Below are positions 25,688 to 35,401 of a stretch of 64,000 nt of DNA, piece after piece (the first letter of the stretch is position 1; each line of letters begins with the position of its first letter). The DNA comes from Simplicispira sedimenti (GTDB taxonomy: Bacteria > Pseudomonadota > Gammaproteobacteria > Burkholderiales > Burkholderiaceae_C): contig NZ_JAKVIJ010000004.1 in the NCBI RefSeq assembly GCF_022760965.1, forward strand, positions 62,001 through 126,000. Reading direction: 5' to 3'. The notes beneath the pieces are model-generated. The model did not search any database and had not been told where the DNA came from. It was given only the letters and a program-made list of their open reading frames with translations. Made by a program: the position numbers and the translations under genes.

Positions 25688-28555
25688 ATGAACGATCCTG
25701 TCCAGCAACCCGGCCTGCAGTCCCTGTCCAAATCCTTCGAGCCCGCCGCTCTGGAAGCCCATTGGGGGCCTGAATGGGAAAAGCGCGGCTACGGAGTCGC
25801 CGGTTTCCGGGGCACCGGCACGCCCGAGGCGGGCCAACCTGCGTTCTGCATCCAGCTGCCGCCGCCCAACGTGACAGGCACGCTGCACATGGGCCATGCG
25901 TTCAACCAGACCATCATGGACAGCCTCACGCGCTACCACCGCATGAAGGGCTTCAACACCACCTGGGTGCCTGGCACCGACCACGCGGGCATTGCCACGC
26001 AGATCGTGGTGGAGCGCCAGCTGCAGGAACAGGGCGTGAGCCGCCACGACCTGGGCCGCAAGAACTTCGTCGCCAAGGTCTGGGAGTGGAAGGAGAAGTC
26101 GGGCAACACCATCACCACGCAGATGCGCCGCATGGGCGACAGCGTGGACTGGAGCCGCGAATACTTCACCATGGACGACAAGCTCTCCAAGGTGGTCACC
26201 GAAACCTTCGTGCGCCTGTACCAGCAGGGCCTGATCTACCGGGGCAAGCGCCTCGTCAACTGGGACCCCAAGCTCCAGTCCGCCGTGTCGGACCTGGAGG
26301 TCGAGAACGAGGAGAAGGACGGCTCGCTGTGGCACATCGCCTACCCGCTGGCCGACGGCTCGGGCCAGCTCGTGGTGGCAACCACCCGCCCCGAAACCAT
26401 GCTGGGCGACGTGGCCGTGATGGTGCACCCCGAGGATGAGCGTTACAAGCACCTCATCGGCCAGATGGTGAATCTGCCGCTGTGCGACCGCCAGATCCCG
26501 GTGATCGCCGACGAGTACGTGGACCGCGAGTTCGGCACCGGCGTGGTCAAGGTGACGCCCGCGCACGACCCGAACGACTACCAGGTGGGCCAGCGCCACA
26601 AGCTGCCCATGATCTGCGTGCTGACGCTGCAGGCCACGGTGAACGACAACGCCCCGGCCAAATACCAGGGCATGGACCGCTTCGTCGCCCGCAAGGCCGT
26701 GGTGGCCGACCTCGAAGCCCTGGGCCTGCTGGTCGAGACCAAGAAGCACAAGCTCATGGTGCCCATCTGCACCCGCACCGGCCAGGTGGTGGAGCCCATG
26801 CTGACCGACCAGTGGTTCGTGGCCATGAACAAGGTGGGCGAAGGCGATGCCACGGGCAAGAGCATCGCCCAGAAGGCCATCGACGCCGTGGCTGGCGGCC
26901 AGGTGAGCTTCGTGCCCGAGAACTGGGTCAACACCTACAACCAGTGGATGAACAACATCCAGGACTGGTGCATCTCGCGCCAGCTCTGGTGGGGCCACCA
27001 GATTCCGGCCTGGTACGACGAGGACGGCAAGGTCTACGTGGCCCGTGACGAGGCCGAGGCGCAGGCCCAGGCCCCGGGCAAAACACTCAAGCGCGACGAG
27101 GACGTGCTCGACACCTGGTATTCCTCCGCCCTGGTGCCGTTTTCCACCATGGGCTGGCCCAACCAAGGCACGGCCGAGACGGACGACTACAACCTCTACC
27201 TGCCCAGCAGCGTGCTGGTGACGGGTTACGACATCATCTTCTTCTGGGTCGCCCGGATGATCATGATGACCACGCACTTCACGGGCCGCGTGCCGTTCAA
27301 GCATGTCTACATCCACGGCCTGGTGCGCGACGCGCAGGGCAAGAAGATGAGCAAGTCCGAGGGCAACGTGCTCGACCCGGTGGACCTGATCGACGGCATC
27401 GCGCTCGAACCCCTGCTCGACAAGCGCACCCAGGGCCTGCGCAAGCCCGAGACCGCGCCCCAGGTGCGCAAGAACACGCAGAAGGAATTCCCCGAGGGCA
27501 TTCCGGCCTACGGCGCCGACGCGCTGCGCTTCACCTTCGCGGCGCTGGCGTCCTTGGGCCGTAGCATCAACTTCGACAGCAAGCGCTGCGAGGGCTACCG
27601 CAACTTCTGCAACAAGCTCTGGAACGCCAGCCGCTTCGTGCTGATGAACTGCGAGGGCCAGGACTGCGGCCTGCAAGCCCCGCAGGGCGGCGGCAGCTGC
27701 AACGACGGCTATCTGTACTTCACCCAGGCCGACCGCTGGATCGCCTCGCGCCTGCAGCGCGTCGAGGCCGAAGTGGCCAAGGGCTTCGAGGACTACCGCC
27801 TCGACAACGTCGCCAACACCATCTACGACTTTGTCTGGAACGAGTTCTGCGACTGGTACCTGGAAATCGCCAAGGTGCAGATCCAGACCGGCAACGAGGC
27901 GCAACAACGCGGCACACGCCGCACGCTGATCCGCACGCTGGAGACCATCCTGCGCCTGGCCCACCCCATCACGCCCTTCATCACCGAAGAACTGTGGCAG
28001 AAGGTGGCGCCCGTGGCCGGCCGCGCTGGCCCCTCGGTCAGCATCGCGGCCTACCCCGAGGCCCAGCCCGAGCGCATCGACGAGGTGGCCGAAGCCCATG
28101 TGGCGCGCCTCAAGACCGTGGTGGACGCCTGCCGCACGCTGCGTGGCGAGATGAACGTCTCGCCCGCCACGCGCCTGCCCTTGTTCGTGGTGGGCGATGC
28201 CGAGTTCATGCGCGGCGCTGCCCCCGTGCTGCAGGCGCTGGCCAAGCTCAGCGAGGTCAAGGTGTTCGACGACGAAGCCGCCTGGAGCCAGGCCGCCCAG
28301 GCCGCGCCCGTGGCCGTGGTGGGCGAGGCGCGCCTGTGCCTGCACATGGAGATCGACGTGGCGGCAGAGAAGGCCCGCCTGTCCAAGGAAGTGGCGCGCA
28401 TCGAGGGCGAGATCGCCAAGGCCAACGCCAAGCTGTCCAACGAGGCCTTCGTCGCCAAGGCACCGGCCGCCGTGCTGGAGCAGGAAAAGAAGCGCGTGGC
28501 CGATTTCGGCGCCACGCTCGCCCGCCTGCGTGACCAACTGGCCCGCCTGGGCTGA
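25688..28555 (+). CDS. valS: Valine--tRNA ligase
   Basis: Class I synthetase that charges tRNA-Val and edits Thr-tRNA-Val. 955 residues with the HIGH-type motif HMGH near 66-69, the editing domain (ATTRPETMLGDVAVMVHP), the KMSKS motif in GKKMSKSEGNVLDPVDLIDG near 550, WNASRFVLMN, the anticodon-binding domain and a C-terminal coiled coil (EKARLSKEVARIEGEIAKAN). Start at 25688 (MNDPVQQPGLQ) is preferred over 25655 since the upstream codons lie in the hairpin. Confidence 0.98.
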   Translation: MNDPVQQPGLQSLSKSFEPAALEAHWGPEWEKRGYGVAGFRGTGTPEAGQPAFCIQLPPPNVTGTLHMGHAFNQTIMDSLTRYHRMKGFNTTWVPGTDHAGIATQIVVERQLQEQGVSRHDLGRKNFVAKVWEWKEKSGNTITTQMRRMGDSVDWSREYFTMDDKLSKVVTETFVRLYQQGLIYRGKRLVNWDPKLQSAVSDLEVENEEKDGSLWHIAYPLADGSGQLVVATTRPETMLGDVAVMVHPEDERYKHLIGQMVNLPLCDRQIPVIADEYVDREFGTGVVKVTPAHDPNDYQVGQRHKLPMICVLTLQATVNDNAPAKYQGMDRFVARKAVVADLEALGLLVETKKHKLMVPICTRTGQVVEPMLTDQWFVAMNKVGEGDATGKSIAQKAIDAVAGGQVSFVPENWVNTYNQWMNNIQDWCISRQLWWGHQIPAWYDEDGKVYVARDEAEAQAQAPGKTLKRDEDVLDTWYSSALVPFSTMGWPNQGTAETDDYNLYLPSSVLVTGYDIIFFWVARMIMMTTHFTGRVPFKHVYIHGLVRDAQGKKMSKSEGNVLDPVDLIDGIALEPLLDKRTQGLRKPETAPQVRKNTQKEFPEGIPAYGADALRFTFAALASLGRSINFDSKRCEGYRNFCNKLWNASRFVLMNCEGQDCGLQAPQGGGSCNDGYLYFTQADRWIASRLQRVEAEVAKGFEDYRLDNVANTIYDFVWNEFCDWYLEIAKVQIQTGNEAQQRGTRRTLIRTLETILRLAHPITPFITEELWQKVAPVAGRAGPSVSIAAYPEAQPERIDEVAEAHVARLKTVVDACRTLRGEMNVSPATRLPLFVVGDAEFMRGAAPVLQALAKLSEVKVFDDEAAWSQAAQAAPVAVVGEARLCLHMEIDVAAEKARLSKEVARIEGEIAKANAKLSNEAFVAKAPAAVLEQEKKRVADFGATLARLRDQLARLG

Positions 28556-28556
28556 T

Positions 28557-28645
28557 ATCAAAAGAATAGCTGCCAGCGCTTGTTTTCATTGGTTTTCGGC
28601 ATAAAAACAGCCTGAAACCATTGAAAAACAAGCGCCAGCAGCTCC
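28557..28645. repeat. Long-hairpin copy of the dispersed repeat between valS and galU
   Basis: TATCAAAAGAATAGCTG, then arms starting GCGCTTGTTTTCATTGGTTT (28576-28595) and AAACCATTG...AAGCGC (28615-28635) in near-perfect inversion. It begins 2 bases after the valS stop and ends 20 bases before galU, so it may also act as a transcript end. Confidence 0.8.
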
Positions 28646-28664
28646 TCATTCAGGAGCACACAGC

Positions 28665-29549
28665 ATGCAGCAAGCCACCGTTCGCAAAGCCGTTTTCCCC
28701 GTCGCCGGGCTGGGCACGCGCTTTTTGCCTGCCACCAAGGCATCGCCCAAGGAGATGCTGCCTGTGGTGGACAAGCCACTGATCCAGTACGCCGTGGAAG
28801 AGGCCTACGCCGCCGGCATCCGCCACATGATCTTCGTCACCGGCCGCAGCAAGCGCGCCATCGAGGACCATTTCGACACCGCCTACGAGCTGGAAAGCGA
28901 ACTGGAAGCGGCGGGCAAGCAGGAACTGCTGGCCCTGGTGCGCTCGATCCAGCCCGACGACATGGACTGCGCCTATGTGCGCCAGCCGCGCAGCCTGGGC
29001 CTGGGCCATGCCGTGCTCTGCGCCGAGGCGCTGGTGGGCGACGAGCCCTTTGCCGTGCTGCTGGCCGACGACCTGATGGTGGGCAAACCCGGCGGTCCCG
29101 GCGTGCTGGCGCAGATGACCGAAGCCTTCGCCAAACAGGGCCGTTCGCTCTTGGCCGTGCAGGAAGTGCCGCCCGAGCAAACGCGCCGCTATGGCATCGT
29201 CAGCGGCGTGGCGGCGGGTGGGCCGCTGCTGCGCATCGACCAGATCGTGGAAAAGCCCGCGCCCGAGGTGGCCCCCTCGCGCATGGGCGTGGCCGGGCGC
29301 TACGTGCTCACGCCGCGCATCTTCGAGGAGATCCGCAACCAGCCGCGCGGCGTGGGCGGAGAAATCCAACTCACCGACGCCATCGCCCGCCTCATGGCAC
29401 ACGAAGTCGTCTATGCCTACCAGTACGAAGGCAAGCGCTACGACTGCGGCAGCAAGGAAGGCTTCCTCGAAGCCACGGTGGAGCTGGCACTGCAGCACCC
29501 GCAGGTGGGCGCACAGTTCCGCGAATACCTCAAGGGGCTGGTGGTCTGA
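28665..29549 (+). CDS. galU: UTP--glucose-1-phosphate uridylyltransferase
   Basis: Makes UDP-glucose for surface polysaccharides and galactose metabolism. 294 residues with the nucleotide-binding FPVAGLGTRFLPATKASPKEML near 10-31, YAVEEAYAAGI, the IEDHF block, GLGHAVLCA and FAVLLADDLM. Preceded by AGGAG. Monocistronic between two repeat-bearing or non-coding gaps; the 197 bases downstream show no gene. Confidence 0.97.
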   Translation: MQQATVRKAVFPVAGLGTRFLPATKASPKEMLPVVDKPLIQYAVEEAYAAGIRHMIFVTGRSKRAIEDHFDTAYELESELEAAGKQELLALVRSIQPDDMDCAYVRQPRSLGLGHAVLCAEALVGDEPFAVLLADDLMVGKPGGPGVLAQMTEAFAKQGRSLLAVQEVPPEQTRRYGIVSGVAAGGPLLRIDQIVEKPAPEVAPSRMGVAGRYVLTPRIFEEIRNQPRGVGGEIQLTDAIARLMAHEVVYAYQYEGKRYDCGSKEGFLEATVELALQHPQVGAQFREYLKGLVV

Positions 29550-29746
29550 TTTCGATTCCTGCAGACCTGCCAGACGGCGTTTCCTTGGTGGCACTGTGCA
29601 TCGCCGGACGGCGATGAGCCTCCACATCGAGCGCTGGTCGCGCTCGGCAAACAAGGGCATCGGGGCGTAGCGACCCTCCCTCATCAGCGACACATTCCGT
29701 CGCAGCATTGCGAACAATGTCCTCCTGAACCACCAGGAGGACTCGC

Positions 29747-31837
29747 ATGGCCTACCGCCACCCCCGCCCACCCCAGAAACCGGCACCCCACATCGCCCTG
29801 TGGATGCTGCGGTTGGTCACCGCGCCCGACAGCCTGCAGAAGTTCGTGCGCAATTCCGGTTTCTCCCACGATCGCCTCGCCTTTGCCCTGGGCCTGGACC
29901 ATTGGATAGACCCCGAGGATCGCCCCTTCCATCCCCAAACGGTGCGCACCGAGTTGTACGGCTTGCTGGCCAAGGCAGAACAGGACGGCACCCAGGCCCT
30001 GCTGCCCACCCCGCTGCAGGGCAATGTGCAGCGCCTGGCCGCGCTGGTAGGGCTCAGTGCGGTCGATGCCCAGATCCTGGCCTTTGCCGTGTGCCTGCAC
30101 ACCGACCCGCTGCTCGACGACGCCGCCGACCTGCTGGACTCCGTCTCGTCCACCCAGGTCATCCAGACCCTGGCCCTGCTGGTGCAGGCGCCCGATGCGC
30201 AGGTGCGCCAGGCGCTGGGCAGCCAGGGCCTGCTGACGCGCTCGGGCCTGGTGGTGCTCGACCAGCGCAGCATCGGCTGCCTCAAGAACAAGCTCGATCT
30301 GCTCTCCCACAGCTTTGCCGACCAGATGGTGGCCGGCGATGCCGACCCCATCGCCCTGCTGCGCGGCAAGATTGCGCCGGCCGCGCACGGGCGGCTGGCA
30401 CTGGCAGACTATGGCCACATCCAGCCCACTCTGGACATCGCCCAGCCCTGGCTGCGCCACGCACTGGGCACACAGCGGCGCGGGGTCAACCTGCTGATCT
30501 ACGGTGCACCGGGCACCGGCAAGACCGAACTGGCCCGCGCCCTGGCGCGCGATCTGGGCTGTGAGCTGTTCGAGGTGGCCAGCGAGGACGAAGACGGCGA
30601 CCCCATCAACGGCCACCACCGGCTGCGTGCCCTGCGCACGGCGCAGAGCTTTCTCGCCCAGCGCCGCGCCCTGCTGCTGTTCGACGAGGTGGAAGACGTG
30701 TTCACCGAAAGCCCCTTGCTGCGCAGCACGGCCCAGTCGCACAAAGCCTGGCTCAACCGTGCGCTGGAAGACAACCCTGTGCCCACGCTGTGGCTGTCCA
30801 ACAGCGTCGATGGGGTGGACGCCGCGTTCATTCGCCGCTTCGACATGGTGTTTGAACTGCCCATGCCGCCACGCCGCCAGCGCCAGCGCATCGTGCAGGC
30901 GCACTGTGACACGCTGCTGGACGCCCCGGCCCTGGCCCGCGTAGCCCAGGCCGAGCACCTGGCCCCCGCCGTGGTGGCCCGTGCCAGCACCGTGGCGCAG
31001 GCGATGCGGGCCGAAGTGGGCCGCGCAGCCAGCGCCAGCGCCTTCGAGCAACTGGTCAGCCACACCCTGCAGGCCCAGGGCCACCGCCCTTTGCTGCGCC
31101 ATGACCCCCACCGCCTGCCCGAGGTGTATGACCCCGCCTTCTTGCATGCCGACACCGATCTGGTGCAACTGGCCCAGGGCCTGGAGGCCGCGCAGGGCAC
31201 CGGCGGTGCTGGCGGAGCGCGCCTGTGCCTGTACGGCCCGCCCGGTACGGGCAAGACGGCATTTGGCCGCTGGCTGGCCGAGCAGCTCGACCGCCCGCTG
31301 CTGGTGCGCCGCGCGTCGGATCTGCTGTCGATGTACGTGGGCCAGGCCGAGAAGAACATCGCCCGCGCCTTTCGCGAGGCCGAGGACGAGGGTGCGCTGC
31401 TGCTCATCGACGAGGTGGACAGCTTCCTGCAGGATCGCCGGGGCGCGCAGCGCAGCTGGGAAGTCACCCAGGTGAACGAAATGCTCACGCAGATGGAAGG
31501 CTTCGCGGGCGTGTTCATTGCCAGCACCAACCTCATGGGCGGGCTGGACCCGGCGGCGCTGCGCCGCTTCGACCTGAAGGTGCGGCTGGACTACCTGCGC
31601 CAGGATCAGGCCTGGGCGCTCTTGTTGCGCCACTGCGCCCAGCTCGGCCTGCCCGCGCCGGGCGCAACAGAGCAGGCACGCATGGCACGGCTGCGCCAGC
31701 TCACCCCCGGCGACTTTGCCGCAGTGCTGCGCCAGCAGCGCTTTCGGCCCCTGCCCGACGCGCAGGCGCTGGTGGACGCGCTGAAAGCCGAGTGCACCCT
31801 CAAACAAGGCGACCCACGCGCCATCGGCTTTGTTTGA
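29747..31837 (+). CDS. Double-AAA-domain ATPase
   Basis: 696 residues. A unique N-terminal region (about 1-240, with KAEQDGTQALLPTPLQGNVQ) is followed by two AAA modules. Module 1 has Walker A YGAPGTGKTEL near 253 and Walker B LLLFDEVEDVF near 307. Module 2 has Walker A YGPPGTGKTAF near 497, the pore-loop-like SMYVGQAEKNIARAF, Walker B LLLIDEVDSF near 548 and sensor-like IASTNLMGGLDPAALRRFD. It looks like a Cdc48/katanin-type unfoldase or remodeler; no protease motif is present. The WYL gene follows after 40 bases. Strong ribosome binding site (CAGGAGG). Function unknown. Confidence 0.85.
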   Translation: MAYRHPRPPQKPAPHIALWMLRLVTAPDSLQKFVRNSGFSHDRLAFALGLDHWIDPEDRPFHPQTVRTELYGLLAKAEQDGTQALLPTPLQGNVQRLAALVGLSAVDAQILAFAVCLHTDPLLDDAADLLDSVSSTQVIQTLALLVQAPDAQVRQALGSQGLLTRSGLVVLDQRSIGCLKNKLDLLSHSFADQMVAGDADPIALLRGKIAPAAHGRLALADYGHIQPTLDIAQPWLRHALGTQRRGVNLLIYGAPGTGKTELARALARDLGCELFEVASEDEDGDPINGHHRLRALRTAQSFLAQRRALLLFDEVEDVFTESPLLRSTAQSHKAWLNRALEDNPVPTLWLSNSVDGVDAAFIRRFDMVFELPMPPRRQRQRIVQAHCDTLLDAPALARVAQAEHLAPAVVARASTVAQAMRAEVGRAASASAFEQLVSHTLQAQGHRPLLRHDPHRLPEVYDPAFLHADTDLVQLAQGLEAAQGTGGAGGARLCLYGPPGTGKTAFGRWLAEQLDRPLLVRRASDLLSMYVGQAEKNIARAFREAEDEGALLLIDEVDSFLQDRRGAQRSWEVTQVNEMLTQMEGFAGVFIASTNLMGGLDPAALRRFDLKVRLDYLRQDQAWALLLRHCAQLGLPAPGATEQARMARLRQLTPGDFAAVLRQQRFRPLPDAQALVDALKAECTLKQGDPRAIGFV

Positions 31838-31877
31838 CACAATTCGACACTCCCGCCCCCACCCGAGAACTGCCCGC

Positions 31878-32849
31878 ATGGCCCAACGCCCCGACACCCT
31901 GGACACCGCCCTGCTGATGCTGGAACTGCTGCGGCGTATCCCGCGCGGGCGCAAGATCACCACCAGCGAACTGCACCAGCAGCTCAAGGGGGCAGGCTTC
32001 GAGCGCGACCTGCGCACCATCCAGCGCCAGCTGGAAATCCTGAGCGAGCACTTCGACATCGAGCGCGACGAGCGCAGCAAACCCTACGGCTACCGCTGGC
32101 TGGAGCGCGCCCAGGGCCTGGCCTTGCCCCAACTCACGCCCCAGGAATCGCTGCTCCTGCAACTGGCCGAGGAACACCTGAAAAACCTGCTGCCGGCACG
32201 CCTGATGCGGTCGATGGAGGGGTTCTTCACCCAGGCCCGGCGCAACCTGGGCGACGGCGCCAACGCGCGCCTGGAGCGCGAATGGCCGCGCAAGGTGCGC
32301 GTGGTGGCCACGAGCCAGCCGCTGCTGGCGCCCACCATTGCCAGCGGCGTGCTGGAAGCAGTGAGCGAAGCGCTGTACGCCAACCACTGGCTGGACCTGG
32401 ACTACCGGAACGCCGCACGCCAGCGCCGCCAGGCCAGGGTCATGCCGCTGGGGCTGGCCCAGCAAGGCCCGCGCCTGTACCTGGTGTGCCGTTTTGAGGG
32501 TTTTGACAACGAGCGCAGCCTGGCCCTGCACCGCATTGGCAAGGCCGAGGTCTCGACGATGGCCTTTGAGCGCCCGCGCGGCTTCGACCTGCAGAAATAC
32601 GACGCCGATGGGCGGTTTGGGTTTGGCGAGGGGCGCCGCATCCGGCTGCAGTTTGGCATCGAGCACGATGCTGGCTTTCACCTGCTGGAAACGCCGCTGT
32701 CCAGAGACCAGCAGGTCCAGGACCAGGGCAACGGCTGGCTGAAAATCACCGCGACGGTGGTGGACAGCGCGATGCTGGACTGGTGGCTGCGCGGGTTTGG
32801 GGACGCGGTGCGCAGCGTGCACAAAACGCCCTGCAGCGCAGAAGAATAA
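31878..32849 (+). CDS. WYL-domain transcriptional regulator
   Basis: 323 residues from MAQRPDTLDTALLMLELL. N-terminal winged helix (KITTSELHQQLKGAGFERDLRTIQRQLEILSEHF, about 25-60) and a WYL-type ligand-sensing domain (LDYRNAARQRRQARVMPLGL and GPRLYLVCRFEG, about 170-215). WYL proteins such as BrxR and CapW repress anti-phage systems and respond to nucleic acid or nucleotide signals. Its place between the AAA gene and the DUF262 gene suggests control of this run. Start at 31878 is chosen because MAQRPD is the typical family beginning. Confidence 0.9.
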   Translation: MAQRPDTLDTALLMLELLRRIPRGRKITTSELHQQLKGAGFERDLRTIQRQLEILSEHFDIERDERSKPYGYRWLERAQGLALPQLTPQESLLLQLAEEHLKNLLPARLMRSMEGFFTQARRNLGDGANARLEREWPRKVRVVATSQPLLAPTIASGVLEAVSEALYANHWLDLDYRNAARQRRQARVMPLGLAQQGPRLYLVCRFEGFDNERSLALHRIGKAEVSTMAFERPRGFDLQKYDADGRFGFGEGRRIRLQFGIEHDAGFHLLETPLSRDQQVQDQGNGWLKITATVVDSAMLDWWLRGFGDAVRSVHKTPCSAEE

Positions 32850-32871
32850 ACGGCCGCTATCCCTTTCACAG

Positions 32872-32891
32872 CAAGCGCTACCAGCTATCAA
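32872..32891. repeat. Dispersed repeat copy between the WYL and DUF262 genes
   Basis: AAGCGCTACCAGCTATCAAA (32873-32892) directly before the AGGAG ribosome binding site of the DUF262 gene. Confidence 0.65.
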
Positions 32892-32905
32892 ATCAGGAGT
32901 TTTTC

Positions 32906-35128
32906 ATGTCCCTGCATGAACCGCGTTCAGACGGTGCACAAGACACGCCGCCCCCCAGCACCACGGGATTTTTCACCCCCGGCAACACCATCCGCGTGCT
33001 TGCATTGGCCGATTGGCTGGATATGGCCGCCGGAGAGCATCCCGCCATCGGCGTCGATTTGCCGATGATTCAGCGCGGCTTTGTGTGGAAGCCCAAGCAG
33101 ATCATCGACCTGTGGGACTCCTTGCTGTCAGGCATGCCCATCGGCGCGCTCATGGTCAGCGAACTGCGGCACGACGATGCCCGTGTGGCATTGGCCCAAG
33201 GGTCCCAGGCGGCCACGGCTGCGCAGCGCCTGGGGCTGGTCGATGGCCAGCAACGCACCCTGGCCATGCTGACGGGCTGGTGCGCCTTCGCAGCAGGTGC
33301 CGGGCAACGCCGCCTGTGGGTGGACCTGGCCGATGAGCCCGCAGCAGGCCACCGCGTGCGGCTGCGCGTCAGCACCCGCCACCAGCCGTTTGGCTACGAC
33401 CGCCATGATCCCAATCGCAAGTTGTCGCTGGACCAGCGTCGCCGGGCCAGGGAGGCCTATGCCGCCGTGACCGCGCAGGATTTGTTGGCGCAGGCCCGCC
33501 CCCATCCGGCAGGCGCCAAGTACAGCGCTCCGGTGGACTGGGGCCAATGGGTGCAAGCGTGGCGCCAGCTCCAGGATGCCGACGCCTGGAAGCACGCCCT
33601 GCTGCAGGAGCTGCAAAGCGTCCAGACTCTGGCCATCGCGGATGGCACCGCCGTCCTGCGTGCCCCATGGGACGATATTCCGCCTGCTGAACGCACCCAC
33701 ATCCACCAGCGGCTGGACCAACTGGCCCTCGGGCTGCAGCGGATCTTTGCCACCCAGATTCCCCTGGTGCGGGTCGATCCGGCGCTCTTTCAAGCCGACA
33801 GCGAGCACGGCACCGAACCACCGCTGGCACGCCTATTCCAGCGCATCGGCAGCAATGCCACCCCGCTATCGGATGCGGACTACATCTATTCCATCCTCAA
33901 GCACATGATGCCCACGGTCCACGGCATGGTGGAGCGCCTGCACGCCCATTCCAGGGTCGCCGGGCTCTTGACCGCGACCGACCTGGTGATGTCGGCCTTG
34001 CGCCTGGCTGCGGTGCGATGGGAAGGCGTTTCGGACCATGACAACCCCAGCAAGGATGACTTTCACCGCATGGTCATACGCCCCAAGGATGGCGCCCCCC
34101 AGCAGCGCCAGGCCGACATGCTGGCCCTGCTCGGCAGCGCAGGCCCGCAGGTCCTGCAAGGCTACTTTGACATCGTGCAGAAGAACCTGCGCTACCGGGG
34201 CGAAGGCGACGCTGGCCTGCCCGCCCTGATGCTGCCCTACCTGGGGCGGCCACTGGTACAGGTCCTGCTGCGCCTGGCCCAATCGGGTTTTCTGCAGGAC
34301 CCGGTCAACGAAGCCACGCGCGCACAGGCCCTGCGCCTGGTGCTGTGGTGGATGCGCTGGGTCTGGGACAAACCCAAGGCCAGCCGCACAGCCTTTGATG
34401 TGATCCAGAACAGCATCGACCGCTCGGACCTCGACCGGCAGATCGCCCATGCGGTGGTCGAAGCGGGCGCGGGCTTGGCCATGCAGCCGCCCGCAGCCAT
34501 CGCGGCGCTCGGACTGCACCTGAGCGACACGGCCACGCTGCTGGGCCACCAGCGCTTTGCCACCCCGGAAGACGACAGCGAGAAAAACCGCCGCACCCGC
34601 GAGTTCTACCGCCACTGGTGGCAACCCTGGAGCCACCAGCATCCCATGCTGCTGTGGTTGCAGCGCAGCTATCTGAACGGCCTGGACGCCGAACCCCTGG
34701 CAGGGATGGACGAAGACACGCCCTACGACTTCGACCATATCCTTCCCTCTGCCCATTGGTCGCCGGATTGGCGCATCGTCGGCAAGAGCGGAGCGGTGGA
34801 GGATTTTCGTGAAGCCCGCAGTGTGCTGGGCAACAGCATCGGCAACATCCGCGTGTGGGATGCCTCACACAACCGCAGCGACGGTGATGCTTCGCCCCAG
34901 GAGAAGCTGCAAAAGTCGGAAGATCCCAATCAATGGATGGGGTGGAGCGCCATGGACCCGTCGCACGCTCCGCACTGGATCGCCTGCTCCCCCGCCGAAG
35001 GCGGCAAAAACACGGACTGGGACAGGCCGCGTGCGCTCTCCTTCCAGCGTGCCGTCGAACTGCGTGCCTATGCCCTGTACCAGCGGCTGTACGACGAGGC
35101 AGGCTTCGCACCATGGGAGCGCACGTAG
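32906..35128 (+). CDS. DUF262 protein with DUF1524/HNH-like C-terminus (GmrSD/SspE-like)
   Basis: 740 residues. DUF262 part: LPMIQRGFVWKPKQIIDLWDSLLSG (about 52-76) and the hallmark GLVDGQQRTLAML (about 109-121), the DGQQR motif linked to nucleotide hydrolysis. C-terminal part: YDFDHILPSAHW (about 605-616) and NSIGNIRVWDASHNRSDGD (about 642-660), the His/Asn layout of DUF1524 HNH nucleases. Both domains occur in the modified-DNA endonuclease GmrSD and the phosphorothioate-linked SspE. No Dnd or Ssp modification genes are present. It ends the AAA-WYL-DUF262 run. Role as a defence nuclease is inferred. Confidence 0.82.
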   Translation: MSLHEPRSDGAQDTPPPSTTGFFTPGNTIRVLALADWLDMAAGEHPAIGVDLPMIQRGFVWKPKQIIDLWDSLLSGMPIGALMVSELRHDDARVALAQGSQAATAAQRLGLVDGQQRTLAMLTGWCAFAAGAGQRRLWVDLADEPAAGHRVRLRVSTRHQPFGYDRHDPNRKLSLDQRRRAREAYAAVTAQDLLAQARPHPAGAKYSAPVDWGQWVQAWRQLQDADAWKHALLQELQSVQTLAIADGTAVLRAPWDDIPPAERTHIHQRLDQLALGLQRIFATQIPLVRVDPALFQADSEHGTEPPLARLFQRIGSNATPLSDADYIYSILKHMMPTVHGMVERLHAHSRVAGLLTATDLVMSALRLAAVRWEGVSDHDNPSKDDFHRMVIRPKDGAPQQRQADMLALLGSAGPQVLQGYFDIVQKNLRYRGEGDAGLPALMLPYLGRPLVQVLLRLAQSGFLQDPVNEATRAQALRLVLWWMRWVWDKPKASRTAFDVIQNSIDRSDLDRQIAHAVVEAGAGLAMQPPAAIAALGLHLSDTATLLGHQRFATPEDDSEKNRRTREFYRHWWQPWSHQHPMLLWLQRSYLNGLDAEPLAGMDEDTPYDFDHILPSAHWSPDWRIVGKSGAVEDFREARSVLGNSIGNIRVWDASHNRSDGDASPQEKLQKSEDPNQWMGWSAMDPSHAPHWIACSPAEGGKNTDWDRPRALSFQRAVELRAYALYQRLYDEAGFAPWERT

Positions 35129-35169
35129 TCCCGCACCGTGCGCACTGGCGGTTCCGCAGGGCGGCCTAC

Positions 35170-35397
35170 TCAGCGACGCCGCAAGACGTGGATGAACTCC
35201 TCGCCCACCGTCTGCTGCTCCACCAGCTCGTTGCCTGTCTGCTTGGCAAAGGCCTGGAAGTCGCGCAGCGAGCCCACGTCGGTGGCCAGCACCTTGAGCA
35301 GTTCGCCGCTCTCCATGTCGGCCAGGGCCTTCTTGGCCTTGAGGATGGGCAGGGGGCAGTTCAGGCCCCGGGTGTCGATTTCTTTGTGGGTTTGCAT
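35170..35397 (-). CDS. TusA/SirA-family sulfur-carrier-like protein
   Basis: 75 residues, MQTHKEIDTRGLNCPLPILKA, with the CPxP motif (Cys14, CPLP) and GELLKVLATDVGSLRDFQAF. TusA passes persulfide sulfur to 2-thiouridine and other pathways. Start at 35397 is fixed by the family length; the frame open upstream overlaps the Nudix gene. It lies four bases after the Nudix stop, likely in one transcript with it. Members of this family vary in partner, so the exact sulfur route is not known. Confidence 0.92.
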   Translation of the reverse strand: MQTHKEIDTRGLNCPLPILKAKKALADMESGELLKVLATDVGSLRDFQAFAKQTGNELVEQQTVGEEFIHVLRRR

Positions 35398-35401
35398 GTT
35401 G

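Noticed and set aside
25502..28561. Open frame of about 1,019 codons on the minus strand
   Set aside because: Exactly antisense to valS; composition (His/Ala/Val-rich) is typical of shadows.
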